Shown: in pieces, positions 48,358-60,099 of the stretch
How the letters are laid out: every line of letters starts with the position of its first letter
Numbering within the stretch: the first letter of the stretch is position 1
From: Trametes villosa
Taxonomy: Eukaryota > Basidiomycota > Agaricomycetes > Polyporales > Polyporaceae
Reading direction: 5' to 3'
Assembly: GCA_002964805.2 (NCBI GenBank)
Contig: PUDQ02000143.1
Location: forward strand, 72,001-136,000
DNA length: 64,000 nucleotides
Program-made: the position numbers and the translations under genes
Notes under the pieces: generated by a model
What the model was told of the DNA's origin: nothing
The model's input: the letters and a program-made list of their open reading frames with translations, nothing else
The model's database searches: none

Positions 48358-50051
48358 TAAGGCTGGACATGGATCCACCTGCGGGTTATCCGGATCCGGA
48401 CCCACGGGTCTTGGGCCATTTTCAGGCCTGATCTAAATCTGGACCGATCTGGGGCTCCGGGTCACCTGGATCCGCAGATCTGGTTCCGGGTAACCTGTGG
48501 GTTAACCTGTGATAGAGGACGGAAAATGGAAATGATATCATGCATAACATAGGTACATGTTCACGTAGCTACGGATCCTGTTACATCCCGTGCGCCACCT
48601 CCGAAGGTTTGGACCTCATGTCCGCCCAGGTCCGCTCGTGTCCAACACTTACTTACTATGTCTGCCATGTCCGCCATGTCTGCCATGTCCGCTCACGTCC
48701 GATACTTACTCCGCTCCTTATCTACGGTATTGACTCGGAAGGACGAAGACAATAGCTTATTGTATTCGGACTTCCCTCTTTCGGACTTCCTTCCTTTTAC
48801 GTCGCTCCTTATTGTCTTGCTAGAACAATTAGATTACTTCTATAAATACTCGCCTGGATGTAGACTATTCCTCAGTTCGTATATCTCGTTGTAAAGTGTC
48901 TTATCCGCACTCAATCTACTTCCTCCGCCCTCCCTTCCTCTCGTCCGATCCCCTCCGCTCGTCCGCTCGTCCGACCTCCGCCCGTTCCCTTGTCCAAAGT
49001 CAAGGACTCGACTTAGGCTCCAGGCGTTGCCAATAGCTTCGCCGAAGTCCTTACCTTGTGCGTTCTCCCCGAGTCCAGGTCCGACCTGACCCCCGACTCC
49101 GACCTCCGATCCCCGACCTCCGCTCTCCGAGGTCCGACCCCGAAGTCCGACCCCGACTCGGTTCCCCGATCCGCACGGTCGTAACAGATCCTGTGAGCAT
49201 TTGTCAGCTTAGATGGAGCAAAACGGATGCGAAATGAAGGAGCTATGGACAAAACAATCTTCAGGGGGGAGGAGGGGCACATGTAGGTATCTTTGTGGTT
49301 TGTGGTTGGATTGGGGTGATAAGTATATCATATGAAAGCTGTTTCGCAGGCGATTCCAGCAGTGCCAGGCGCATGTGAATCGGCGAGACGGTACAAACAC
49401 TATGAGCAAAACAATACAGGCATGTAGGCCTGTATGATGTTGGACATAGCAAGATGTGTAACATTTTGAATTGAATTGTGCATTGACGATGGGCACTCAA
49501 GCAATGGATCATGGAAAGAACAATGCAGAACGGGCTTGAACTGATGCACATATCGATGAAACAGTCTCCCAGAAGGGGAGTGTTGCAAAGAAATGGTCGC
49601 AGTACAATGAGGAATGGAGGTCTTGCAGCGTACTTTGGTGATATGAAAATCCCTGAAGCACCTCTACCAGACGCATCCGGTTGCGGCCAATTTTATGGAC
49701 AATTGGCGCGACAATTGTCCAATCATTGCTGCAGAGATGCCCTGAGTTTGGGTTTATGAGTCATTTCTTGCATCTCTGGCCAGCCCGGAGGAGAGTGTAG
49801 CAATTCAATGGCTGGAGGCAGTACAGGTAGAGTGTATATAGCAGGCTAGGAAGCCAATTGGAAAGGAGGAAGTGGTACAGTAGGAGGGAGGGATCTGCCC
49901 CGGGTCACTGGCATTTTGGAACCCTAATCTGGATCCGTGCCAGAGCCGGATCCGCCCGGGACCTGGATCCGTGGATCCGGGTCTTCACGGGTCCGGGTCC
50001 AGGTTTTCCCAGGTCGACCCGGGCTTGACCTGGACCTGTTATCCAGCCTTA
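48358..50051. mobile_element. hAT-like non-autonomous element inserted in gypsy pol
   Basis: Left end TAAGGCTGGACATGGATCC and right end GGTCC(A/T)-rich sequence closing with TTATCCAGCCTTA are inverted. TAAGGCTG is also the terminus of the hAT element at 54235. Near both ends the DNA is rich in GGATCCG words. A solo LTR (48579-49186) is nested inside. Flanking octamers GGGACTTG and AGAGGAAG do not match, so the duplication has been lost or the boundary is slightly off. 49192-49890 has no coding content. Confidence 0.6.
48579..49186 (+). mobile_element. Solo LTR, family A, with 5-bp target duplication
   Basis: 608 bp, TGTTACATCC to GTCGTAACA. The pentamer GATCC occurs immediately before (48574-48578) and after (49187-49191), a perfect retroviral-type duplication. 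The internal region was lost by LTR-LTR recombination. Confidence 0.88.
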
Positions 50052-50640
50052 AGAGGAAGCGTGGAATTCAGGAGAGGAATGGTAGGGTTCGAGGAGGGAG
50101 ATGTGGATGACGGGGTGGAGGCGAGAGAGGTAGGAAGGGAGCGAAAGTTCCTATCTATTTCTGACTCTCTCCGCTCGTCTACAAAAAGGGCCAAGACAGC
50201 GATGGTCAAGTTTGTCAGATGGGCGAGTGGTCTTGATGTTGCGACGGAGGAGCCAGACACGATCACCGGGGTTGTAGGCGGGTGTGACCAAGACACACTT
50301 GTTGTTGTTGCGAGCCTGACGCTCCTGGGCGTGCTTCAACTCAGCGCGCAGCTCGTTATGAAGACGGCTAATTGGTGTTGCAAGATCAGCGGTGCGCGGG
50401 ACAGAGACAGGGTCGGCAAGGCGAGGTTCAAAGCTAGGATGGAAGCTGTAGTTGGCGTAGAATGGGGATTGGTTGGTGGAGAGATTGATGGTGTTGCTGA
50501 ACGCGAACTCAGCGAGCAGGAGGTAGTCAACCCAGTCATCCTGCTGGTACGAGATGCACGTGCGCAGGTAGGTCTCGAGAGTCTGGTTTGCTCGTTCGGT
50601 GAGACCGTCCGTCTGAGGATGGTAGGCGGTCGAACACTTG
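50052..50640 (-). pseudogene. Gypsy integrase C-terminal part
   Basis: Minus-strand frame CSTAYHPQTDGLTERANQTL, YQQDDWVDYLLLAEFAFSNT, NKCVLVTPAYNPGDRVWLL, KLDHRCLGPF, an in-frame TAG, then LPSYLSRLHPVIHISLLEPY. This is the second half of a Ty3/gypsy integrase up to the linker before the chromodomain. The preceding DHGS part is absent here and may be the piece at 61196-61640. Confidence 0.8.
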
Positions 50641-50649
50641 AGTTACGAT

Positions 50650-51000
50650 TGATGAGGAACGAAGAAATCGTTTCTTATGGGGTGAGCTCCCAGCCAAAAT
50701 GTGTGATGCTGATCCGACCCCATGGGAAAATATTTTCAATCTCAGCTAACAAATCATTAGATCTGAAATAAGCGCCACATACAACTTCCACATACAAAAT
50801 TAGGGTTAGGGTCACAATCTGTTAGAAACTTTAGGGTTAGACCCTAGATTGGCCACACAGCCACTCTGACTGCTTGCTAGCCTTGCTCTAATGCTGACTG
50901 CTGGGCACCTGTGTAACCCTAGGTGGCACAGCATTGGCAATCACCCTCCCTATCACTGTTTAGAGCAGCAGGCTTGCTTGTAGTGCGCCTATGAGGGTAA
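50650..51000 (-). repeat. Inverted-repeat partner of 46190-46530
   Basis: Reverse complement of the 46190 copy. It abuts the point where the gypsy integrase frame breaks off and contains two adjacent TTAGGG units. Confidence 0.7.
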
Positions 51001-51599
51001 CCACCTGTTACTTTGGCAGTATGATAGTGATGGTACAGTAAGTTGACATCAGGTAGCCAGTCAGTTGTCACATCCATACTCTGGTGAAGTAATCAATGCT
51101 CAGGTTGCTCAACAGCAATGCTTTCTGTCCGTCCAAGTACACATCCAAGGGTGGATAGCTAAGTATAAGTGCCTGATTCAGACATTGCCAAGGTGCACTG
51201 TGGTGCATTCTTTGCCCTTGAACTTGATACAACAGCTTACTTGGTAGTTATATCAAACATTGGACATTGCATGCCTATATATACTAAAACACTAACAACT
51301 CAGTATCACAATCAATGCCTTGCTGACTGCTACAGACATTTGTGGGCTGATAAAAAGTGAGATTGTGCCAAATGGAATATGAAGAGCTTATGTGGGAGGC
51401 TTGTACCCCAATCAAATAGAGATTCAAAGCAGCTTCATTATGGTATATAGCACATGCATTTTGGGTCGAACCTGGAGGCACTATGAGCAAAGAGGTGGCT
51501 GCCATGGTAGTTATGGGGTACTTTCAGGCAGTGTTTTGCTGATTACCAGACATTGTAATGTGCAATGCTACCATTGCATACCACCATTGGATAGCCTTA
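51001..51599. other. AT-rich stretch without recognised features
   Basis: No coding region or structured repeat was recognised. Confidence 0.35.
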
Positions 51600-52135
51600 A
51601 AAATGCCTTTCTAATGGCATACAATACTTGTAATTTGGATGGAAAATGAGCACACTATGGTAAAAATACCGCAAGAGGCGCCCATTTTTCAAGAAAATTT
51701 GGCCGAGGCCCTTGGGCGCTAGTAGAAGTCGCAGGCCCTGCGACTTCTACTAGCGCTGGTCGGACTTAGCCATATCTCGCGTTTGGGCGCTTATTTTGCG
51801 GGAGGAAAAAGCCCCAAGAGCTCTGCTTCAAAATGTAGTAAAACAGCTTTAGCACAATGGATAGAGGGTATAGAGTCACGGAAGCAATCACATAAGGTAG
51901 CCCTTGACCATAGGTGTATTGTAGAGCAAGAATATACACCATTTAGTAAGGAGACTACTGTGTAAACAGCGATTTACTGCTTTTTGCTTGGTGAATAAGA
52001 CATTAATAATTTAAAGGGACAGAGGAGTGCTTATATCACAATTACACCCTCAGATTCTTTCCAGACCTGAGCAGGGTCTTATGAGACTATAATGATCAGT
52101 TCAAATTGACTGTACACTGCTGTACAGGGTGAATA
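51600..52135 (+). repeat. Dispersed repeat R1, copy 3, with internal palindrome
   Basis: Very similar to copy 1 (36430-37070). At 51716-51756 it carries a perfect palindrome with 20-bp arms (GCGCTAGTAGAAGTCGCAGG and complement, 1-nt spacer). Copy 1 has only one arm at the same place. Confidence 0.75.
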
Positions 52136-52336
52136 AGTGGCTCACGCCCTCTTAGAATGAAGCATTGCAGGAGAGATGATGGGTAATCAATACATGTGAA
52201 TACCCTCATGTTGTAGAGCTCAGAAGCACCTTCCTAACGGTATATCACACATTCCATTTGAAGCAAAACTGGGGGAGCAGTGGCCAAAAGAACTAGAGGA
52301 GGGGGAATCATGTAAGCTGTGGCTGAGAACAAACAA

Positions 52337-52394
52337 GTACAAAGCGGGAGGCACGACAACGCGAATCCGCGTCGGCGTGCCTCCCGCTTTGTAC
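52337..52394. repeat. Foldback hairpin H2
   Basis: Arms GTACAAAGCGGGAGGCACG and CGTGCCTCCCGCTTTGTAC pair over 19 bp around CGCGAATCCGCG. Left flank GCTGTGGCTGAGAACAAACA and right flank ATGTTTGGCTC as in H3. Confidence 0.8.
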
Positions 52395-52547
52395 ATGTTT
52401 GGCTCCCAACAACAATGCTTTCATTTTGGGCCATTGGATAGTCCAAATATCATGTATCATATGTCATTAGAAAGCTATGAGTGAGCAGGATCCAATGGTG
52501 TACAAATGGTGATGTAGTATTTACCATGACAGTCGTGATTAGAACTT

Positions 52548-52800
52548 CAATTCCCCATTAGTGCCACAATTCAGCCACATTCAGCTTCTGTGGTTCATAC
52601 CTCAGTGTAATGTGCACAAACCCCCTAAGTATTATATACCATTGGATTCAGCTTTTCAATCCCAATCTAGTGGGATATCCCATTCGCTGTAAGGGTGATC
52701 ACAGGCTGCATAAATGCTCAAATTGTGCTTAAAATGGCTGCAGTGTATAGTATAATCAATTTGTCCAGGGTCTTCAGCATGATACTATGACCCAGTCAAT
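52548..52800 (+). repeat. Dispersed repeat R2, copy 3
   Basis: CAATTCCCCATTAGTGCCAC, AACCCCCTAAGTATTATATA and CATTGGATTCAGC in the R2 order. Confidence 0.65.
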
Positions 52801-52918
52801 GAAACCCTGCCTGCGGTGTGCTAGGCAGACAAATGCTGAGGTGTTACATCCTGTTGAATGTATTACATCAAGAGGAAAGGAGGGACATTGATGTCAGCTG
52901 TAGCTCTAAACAAACAAA

Positions 52919-52973
52919 ACCAAAGCTGATGGCAGGGGACGCAGAATCCGCGTTCCCAGCCATTAGTCTTGGT
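52919..52973. repeat. Foldback hairpin H5
   Basis: ACCAAAGCTGATGGCAGGGG ... CCAGCCATTAGTCTTGGT around GCAGAATCCGC, the least perfect of the five hairpins. Same sequence class as H3 and H4. Confidence 0.7.
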
Positions 52974-53053
52974 CATGTGGCTCATCATACAAATTCCTTT
53001 GTATTTTGAGCTCAGGTCATCCAAACAAGATGAAACAAGTGTTTGCAGGAAAC

Positions 53054-53787
53054 TGTTAGGGCCGTGCGGGCTTTAAGTCCGGAACTGGTCAGAGCTGACA
53101 GCTCCGAAGCACGGGAAAGCGGAGCTTCGAACTCCGAAGGTGCGGGAAAGCGGACCTAGGCTTCGGAGGTTGGACTTGTCGGACGTAGCGGAGCGGAGGT
53201 CCGAACGGAGGCCCACACAAGGAGGACTTCAGCGAAGCTATTAGCAACGCCAGAGACCCTTGCCACTTGTCCTCAGATTTCGGAGGTGGACAGGTCCGAT
53301 GTCCGGAGGTCCGACACCGGAATGTCAGACTTACCGGACTAGGAAGGTCGGAGCTACCGGACGACAAACGGGGGAAGCGGAACAGATGTATTGGGGAAGG
53401 AAGTAGAGCGAGTGTGTGAATGAGGGGGTAAACAAGATGATCCAAACTGAGTAGCTACAACATACCAGCAACGTATATATAGACTACGAGCTAATTGTTA
53501 TGCCACAACAATAAGAGCGGACTAATAAGGAAGGTAGAAAGCGGAATAGGGTCGGAAGTCAGGGAAGACAATAAGGCTATTGTTCTAATCGGAATAGAAG
53601 CGGAAAAGCGGAGTAAGTAAGTCCGAAACATCGGACAAGCGGAGTTGAAGTCCGATAAGTGCGGAGTAAGCAGAGTTAAGTCCGATAAAAGCGGACTTAG
53701 CGGACCAAAAGCAGAGTAAATGCGGAGTAAAAGCGGAGCAAAGCGGAGTTGAGTCCACAGGTGTCAGAGGTCGCACGAAGCGTAACA
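53054..53787 (-). mobile_element. Solo LTR, family B, with 5-bp target duplication
   Basis: 734 bp, TGTTAGGGCC to GCGTAACA, reverse-complement relative of 43926-44625. GAAAC precedes (53049-53053) and follows (53788-53792) exactly. The interior is a dense array of AGCGGA/TCCG words, as in the sister copy. Confidence 0.88.
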
Positions 53788-53859
53788 GAAACTATCTATG
53801 TCATGCTGTGTAAAAGGTATGTTGTAATGTCCACTATAGCACTCACAATTAGAGCAACA

Positions 53860-54010
53860 ATTCCCCATTAGTGCCACAGGCCAGCCTCATTGAGCTTCTC
53901 TGGTTTATATCTAAGTCCTTTGTGCACAAACCCCTAGAGTGTTATACGTCTATATGTCATCAGATTCAGCTTTCTAAGCTCTATCTAACCATACACTCTC
54001 AATATCCCAA
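53860..54010 (+). repeat. Dispersed repeat R2, copy 4 (partial)
   Basis: CAATTCCCCATTAGTGCCAC and ACCCCTAGAGTGTTATA in R2 order. The family-B LTR interrupts the stretch before it. Confidence 0.55.
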
Positions 54011-54649
54011 ACATGGTTACAGGCCTTGAAACCATCAGTGGTGTTAGACCACCTACTTTACATAACAAGTGAATATGTAAAACTCTTGTTGATATGCTGA
54101 TTGAGCATCACTGCAGGTGGAATATATATGAAAATGCCCCTACGTACGAGTAGTAAAAAACTACGCTCCTACTAACAGTGGAGATAACAAACCAAGTCAA
54201 TCCCTCAGATTTATAACTGCTGATTTCACTGGCTTAAGGCTGAACACGGATCTATCCGCGGATTATCCAGATCCGAACCCGCGGATATTTACAAGTCGCT
54301 GACCCTAACCTAGATCCGCGCGGATATGACCCGGACAGAGAGCCGGACCCGCGGACCCGAACCCGTGACCTGTGGGTCAATCCGCGTTCAGACCCGCAAC
54401 CTGTGGGGACCCGCGGAAACCTGCGGATAAGACCCATTCCAAGAGCCGTCACCCGTGAAAGAGCCGCAAATATCTACGGATAAGTACACTTAAGTGGTGC
54501 AATACTCACCTATACAGTCAGAGCTAGGTCCGTACTATAAGTGAGCCAGCAAGGCAGAGGATGGACGGAGAGCATACATTAGTAGCAAAGATCATAAGAA
54601 GACTACAAAGCGAGCATACAACATTGAACAAAGTTATAGCCTACTACTA

Positions 54650-57600
54650 CTAGTCAATCACAATGACGTCCGAGGCACCAACGCCGGCCTTGGCCTTCGG
54701 GTCGAAGAGCTTGACAATCTCACCCTCCGGCACGAGGTCCGGGTAGTCGCTCCAGGAGCCGAGGACAGTCCCGGTGCGAACGGACTCGTCGCCGAGCGAG
54801 TGCCGCAGGCGCGAGACGGTCAGCCGGCCCCTCGAGAATGCCCGCTCGGAGTCCGTCGAAGTCGCTATATATAGATTGCGAATGAGAACGGAAGCGGGGC
54901 GGGGCGAACCAAGGCGTACCTTGGGCCGACAAGTAGTCGAGGGCCATCTGTGCGAGTGGCGACTTCGACGTCTTGTAGACTAGATTCCAGTACTCGAGAG
55001 GATCTTGCACTGTCGACAGCGCCGGGGCCTCGAGGTAGGCCTCGAGCTCGTCTTGCATCGACTGCTTGCCGCGGTTCGAGATGGACGCGAAGAGCGCTGG
55101 CGTGGAAGGCTATGTACGAGAAGGGGCTGCGCGTCCAGTTATTAATACACTCACCAATCGCGATGCACGCTGAGCGCTGCGGCGCCCGGGACCCGATGTG
55201 TTGGCATCGGGCGCGGGCGCAACGTCGGCCGCGCCCGCCGGAGCATCCTGGGGCTTGTAGTAGGTAGACCACTCCTCGCGCGTGATCTCGAGGGCCTGGG
55301 CGATCCAGTCCTCCTCCCAGCCTTGATCCCGGAAGTACTGGGTCTTGTAGTTGGGATGGAGGACTACAAAGGCTATGTCAGTGGATGCAGCGCGGTAGAT
55401 ACTCGACGGGCGTACTCATCGCGACGCGATAGATCACGCTGTCGTCCGTCAAGCTGTAGTATTTGTCGAGGATGAGCCGACCGCGGCGCGCAGCAGCTCG
55501 GACCGCGGGCGCAAGATCTTCATTGGCGGCGAAGGTGTCGACGTGGCGCGTGAGAACGTCAATGTACGGGATCACTTGATGCATGAGCGCGCGGCCGCTC
55601 GTGGAGATCGCCTTTGTTGCAAAAAGGAAGGGCTGTAAGGGTGCAGAACATAGTTAGCATGACGTCTGGAAGCAGATCGGGGAGATCTCACATCAAGGAG
55701 GTTGTAGATTTGTTCGATTGTCGTCCACTCCTTGTCGCTGAGGATGAACTGACGCAAGCGGATGCCGCGCGGCTTGTTGAACTGGACCATGTTGCACAAG
55801 TCCGTGAGGACTGAGCGCATGTCCAGCGCGCGCGCGAGGACCTCCTTGACGGTGTTCCAACGCGTCTTGACGCAGCGGACGAGCACGTCGCAGTTGAGGT
55901 TCGCATCGGCCGCGAGTCTTGCGAGCTCGGCCCGCACTGTCGGGCTGTTCCAGACCTTGCGCGACAACTTGAGGATCTGTGGGATATCATGTCAGATCGC
56001 GCCCGATCAGTCACCCGCAGTCATCGCGCACCTTGCAGAGCGCGCCCGCCGTGTGCTCGACATCCTCCGCGGTGACCTCGATGTGCAGGTCCTCGTCGTC
56101 GAGGCCCTCAATGATGACCGCGTCGGCGGCTTCGCGGTCATCGTCCGCTTCGTCGGCCGCCTCGGCATCGTCTTCGTTGTGGTCCTCGTCGCGGGCGTCA
56201 ACGTCGCCGGCCACGCGCTTGCCGAACTGGGAGAGGATGCCCTGCAAAGGAACAGTCAGTGAGAGCATGCACCAAAAAGCGAACATAATTACCTTAACGA
56301 CGAGGTTAAGGACGTGCGCGAAGCAGCGCACGCGAACCTTCGTCCCGCGGAACTTGGGAACAAGCACGTGCATCTCTTTGAGCATTGTGGTGTTGTTCTC
56401 GGCGTTGTCGCAGGTGATCGAAAGCACCTGTGGTCGACGGTTAGTTGTTGTTAGACAATCATGATGTAGTACTTACCTTCTCCTCGATGTGGAACGCCCG
56501 AAGGCATTCCACAAGCTTCTCCGCGAGGTACTTGCCGGTGTGGGCACTCGTCAACCTATATGAGATGTCAGCCGAGACTCGAGAGCGGCGGAGATGCACT
56601 TACCGGACGAAATTGAGAATAATGTTGCGGACTTTCCCCTCGTCGTGCCAGTGGGCGGTTATCCCGAGGAAAGCGAGGATATTCGGCGCCGTCCAGCCGT
56701 CCACGCAGATGTGGATGCGCCCGGGATACGCCTGCGGAAAGCACAGCGGTTAGATATGAGTGAGAAGAGAACGCGGATCACATACCTCGAACAGCTTGAT
56801 GACCAAGAACGTACAGTACTTGACCATCGTATGGATGTCCCTCGAGACGGTGACGCGGGACGGGATCTCGACACGCCCATAGAGCATGTGGAGGAGCATG
56901 CGGAACTCCTTGTCCTCGACGATGAGGAAGGGGCGGTGATGGCGGGCGCACCAGAGCGCGAGGAGGAACCGCACGCGCGCGGCAGAGTAGGTCGAGCCCT
57001 GCGCGAACGCGGTGATTGCCTCCGCCTCGGGAGTTGGCTTCGGGTCGCACCGCGTCATATGGCGCATGAGATTCCCTGTGGAATCCTCGTAGTCGGCGCG
57101 ATCGACCCAGATCGACGGGTGCCTAACAGATAGTCAGTGCATGCGAAGTGGCTGCAGTAGATATTAGAAACTCACGTTGCGCAGACGAACCGGTGGATCA
57201 CCGGGCTGTCAGGCTGGGGACCGCGCACAATTCGCGGTAAGGCTGCACATAGGTCGATCCGTAGGTGATCTGGATCTGTACCTATGGGTAATGGGAGATC
57301 ATGAGCTATGATCTGGAACTGGGGTTGATCTGCCTTCTAGGTACCTGTGACCTAGTGATCTGTACCTAGTACCTACAGGTCGACCTATACATGGTCTGTT
57401 TTGTGTATGCTGTACCAAGTTCGGGTCATAATAAGTCACATACAATGTCTAAACACATTATGACAGTACAATGAGGTCTATGTATAGCTTGGGTGCATAC
57501 CACCAACCCACATGCCTTGAGATTTACAACTTTTGAGGCCAGATATTATGATTTTGCACGTTCATTTGAGGTCGAGTGAGAGAATGTATCCTACAAACAG

Positions 57601-58219
57601 ATCATGTAGGTCAATTAACCGGATCATAAGCCTTGATCCAGAGCTGGAGTTGATCTGCCATCTAGGTACCTGAACCTAGTTGACCTAAACCTACAGGTCA
57701 ATTTGCGGGTCAGATCAGGTCAACCTATGCAGTGACCTGAACCTATGTGCAGCCTTAATTCGCGGGGGCTTGTAGTGCTTGTAGACGGACGACCACCATT
57801 TTTTGGAGATCGAGTCTGTTAGGATAGTCAGTTTTTAGTACACTCTACTACACATAGTGTATGACCGCAGACGTACCGAGGATTTGCTCGGGCGTCATGC
57901 CCGAGAACTTCTCGAGAAACCGCGCGCGTTTCTCGGCGGCGGTCGCGGTGGTTGCGTGCTGGGCGGGCGCGTTGGCCAACGCCTCCTGCGCGACGTCTGC
58001 AGCTGCAACGACGGCGGCGTCCTGTACGACGACGGGCGCGGGCGCGGGCGCCGGGGCAGCCTCGGGGACGACAGGAGCTTCGTCGCTGTGCTCAGCGGGA
58101 CGAACCCTCTTCGCGGCCGGCGACGAGTCACGGCTTCGCGCTTCTGAGTCAGAGGGCGGCGCGCCCTGCGAGGACGCCTGAGTAGACTCGCGGCGGCGCT
58201 TTCCAGCTGAAGAGGACAT
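54650..58219 (-). CDS. hAT transposase, interrupted by a MITE in exon 2
   Basis: Twelve exons: 57877-58219, 57176-57815 (with the MITE), 56786-57122, 56604-56731, 56477-56555, 56293-56427, 56032-56241, 55692-55976, 55416-55632, 55155-55372, 54920-55109 and 54650-54864. If the MITE and one duplication copy are left out, they sum to 2469 nt with no stop (822 residues). The N-terminus is Ala/Pro-rich with a basic AAKRVRPAE. A BED-type finger follows (KKWWSSVYKHYKPP, then HRFVC, RHMTRC). The RNase H-like core includes ICVDGWTAPNILAF (Asp near 275), SITCDNAENN (Asp near 340) and CFAHVLNLVVK. The C-terminal dimerisation region reads PLEYWN, LAQMALDYLSAQ and STDSERAFSRGRLTVSRLRH. All borders are GT-AG. 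As it stands, the MITE disrupts the BED region. Confidence 0.88.
57238..57757. mobile_element. hAT-type MITE with perfect 8-bp target duplication
   Basis: 520 bp. Inverted ends TAAGGCTGCACATAGGT and ACCTATGTGCAGCCTTA match perfectly over 17 bp. ATTCGCGG occurs directly before (57230-57237) and after (57758-57765). No coding capacity. The first eight terminal bases are identical to those of the host hAT element, so the host's own transposase could have moved it. Confidence 0.93.
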
Positions 58220-59302
58220 AGCGGTAGTAGTTGGGGGAGTGCGTGAGCGATGAGCAGAGAAGGATGAGTGTGCTGGGTTGGATACTCACCCTCCGAAGGC
58301 AGGCCGCCTTTTATACCTGTACCCGTCTCCCCCACCGTCTAACTTGCGAGCTGCACGGCTCAGAGCACGGCTTACGGCCTCTGCCTGCGTGCATGTCCTC
58401 ACCGCTCAGCCCGCTCACGTCGCGCGGTCGTGCCATGGCTCCGGGTCGTGACCTTGGGTGGCGGATCGTGCAGCGGTCGTGTGATGTCTAAAATTTTGCG
58501 TCAGACTGTCGGCCGAGTCCCCTTGGACACGCCCACTGACCACTAAGAGGCAGAATAGATGTCAGTACGGGTAGCGTGAAAAATGCGACAGGTGTACCTG
58601 TACTGGGAGACTCACTTAGCATGCTGAACAACCATCTCACCGGCCGCTGTGCCCATGCGGATGTGTCGGGATTTTGAACTTCCAGGGTGTGCCGAAGACC
58701 TCAAACTGATCGATCTGAGATGCAGTCAAGCCGGAGTTGAAGAGGATGGCCAGCGAGAGCGGTGGGGACGAGGGAGAGGGCACCAGTGAAAACAAGGTTT
58801 GCGCGCGTGCTGCGCGCATAGCGAATCTCCCAGGCCCACGGTTGACATTGAACCCTACCAACACCCGCGCGCTACAGCCGCCGCCTCAAGCCTCTACTGC
58901 ACACTCACTCTGCTCATCTCTGTATTCTCTGGGGCCGGTCCCAACTCTCAGTCTTCAGCCACACTTGCGATCTTGGCACTGAGGTGAGTGGATCGTGATC
59001 TTCGGCGCCTCCGCTAGGGCGGTCTGAGACATCCGCACAGAGCAACCCCGCGGCACTTGCAGACCTGCCCAACGACATTTATCCGCGCCGGATGAAGAGT
59101 CAAGGATATCAACGAACGGCTCTGTAACTACGCGATACTGGCCGTCCACAAGGTCCAGCAGGTATGATGCCGTCGCGCCGCGCGATGAACGGGCGCGCGG
59201 TCCCTGGCGGTCGCACCTGCGCTCAGGCTTCAAGATCGTGGACCTCTGCCCGCGACCCCCACTCCTCACGCCCCCCCCAATCGGCCACACACCTCCCGCT
59301 CC

Positions 59303-60099
59303 ATGGCTACGCTCCGTCTCTATACGAATGCGAACGCGCGCGCGCGCCTTGGCGAAGAACGCGTGATGGCGGTCAACCTTGTCGTCGATGGACCTACAAC
59401 GGGCCTCACTGTACGAGTCGCTCCTACCCACCCCTCCACGTCCGCTAACTGTATTATAGATTCGCCTCCCCACTTGCATGATGGAGGACCTCGACCCGGG
59501 GTTCTTCGCGGAGTGGTTCACCACAATCCAGGGACCAATCCTCACGCGCGGGGAAGCCGACGACGACCAGCGCGCGCTCGTGCTGCGCATCGCGATTGCG
59601 TACCGCGCGTTCGTCGAGGGGCGCCCGGGTGTCAAGCAACAGGACTACTACATGTTCGTGGCATTGCTCGTCCACGCCACGCTGTCAGTTGAACCCGAGG
59701 ACGATGCAGCCACTGCCCTTGCAGAGGTGGACGAGTGGCTGCAAGAGACCCTGCCCTTGGTATGTCACTGTGCTCATTCGCGTGTGCGTGCTAACTTATC
59801 TACAGTCCGTTCTCGAACCCAACGACATCCCCCCGCGCTGCGACGAGCCGTTCACGGGGCTGGCCACGCGCTGGTCATTCGCCGAAAGCGTGCCGGTGGC
59901 GGCGTGGGACACCCTCGCTGCCGAGGCTGAGGCATCGGCCAGCGCTCGCGAGGCCGCCCGCGCTCGCGACACCGCCGTCAACGGTGCAGGGTGTCCGTCC
60001 GCAGCTCGTTCGGCGACCACCGTAGACGACTACGAGTCAGATGGGTCTTGTCCCGGCCTGCGGACGCCATCCGACCAGTCGGGCTCGGAGGAGGACTGA
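59303..60099 (+). CDS. Second gene of the hAT element, function unknown
   Basis: Three exons, 59303-59410, 59460-59759 and 59806-60099, sum to 702 nt (233 residues) with GT-AG introns and CTAAC branch points. The protein begins MATLRLYTNANARARLG and contains VNLVVDGPTTGLTIRLPT, DLDPGFFAEWFTTIQGP, QQDYYMFVALLVHATLSVEP and VDEWLQETLPL. An Ala-rich helix-like stretch follows, and the acidic end is DYESDGS ... QSGSEED. No transmembrane segment or known catalytic motif is seen. Upstream exons may exist, since a strong donor (GAG/GTGAGT) occurs at 58981. It is transcribed opposite to the transposase inside the same element. It might be an accessory factor, or host DNA captured by the element. Confidence 0.65.

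Noticed and set aside
50800..50860. Telomere-like TTAGGG units
   Set aside because: Only two adjacent units inside a dispersed repeat that also occurs inverted at 46350; not a telomere or fusion point.
58955..59635. Minus-strand 226-codon frame inside the hAT element
   Set aside because: Some stretches look protein-like (YLLDLVDGQYRVVTEPFVDI), but it overlaps the better supported plus-strand gene and has no consistent exon set.
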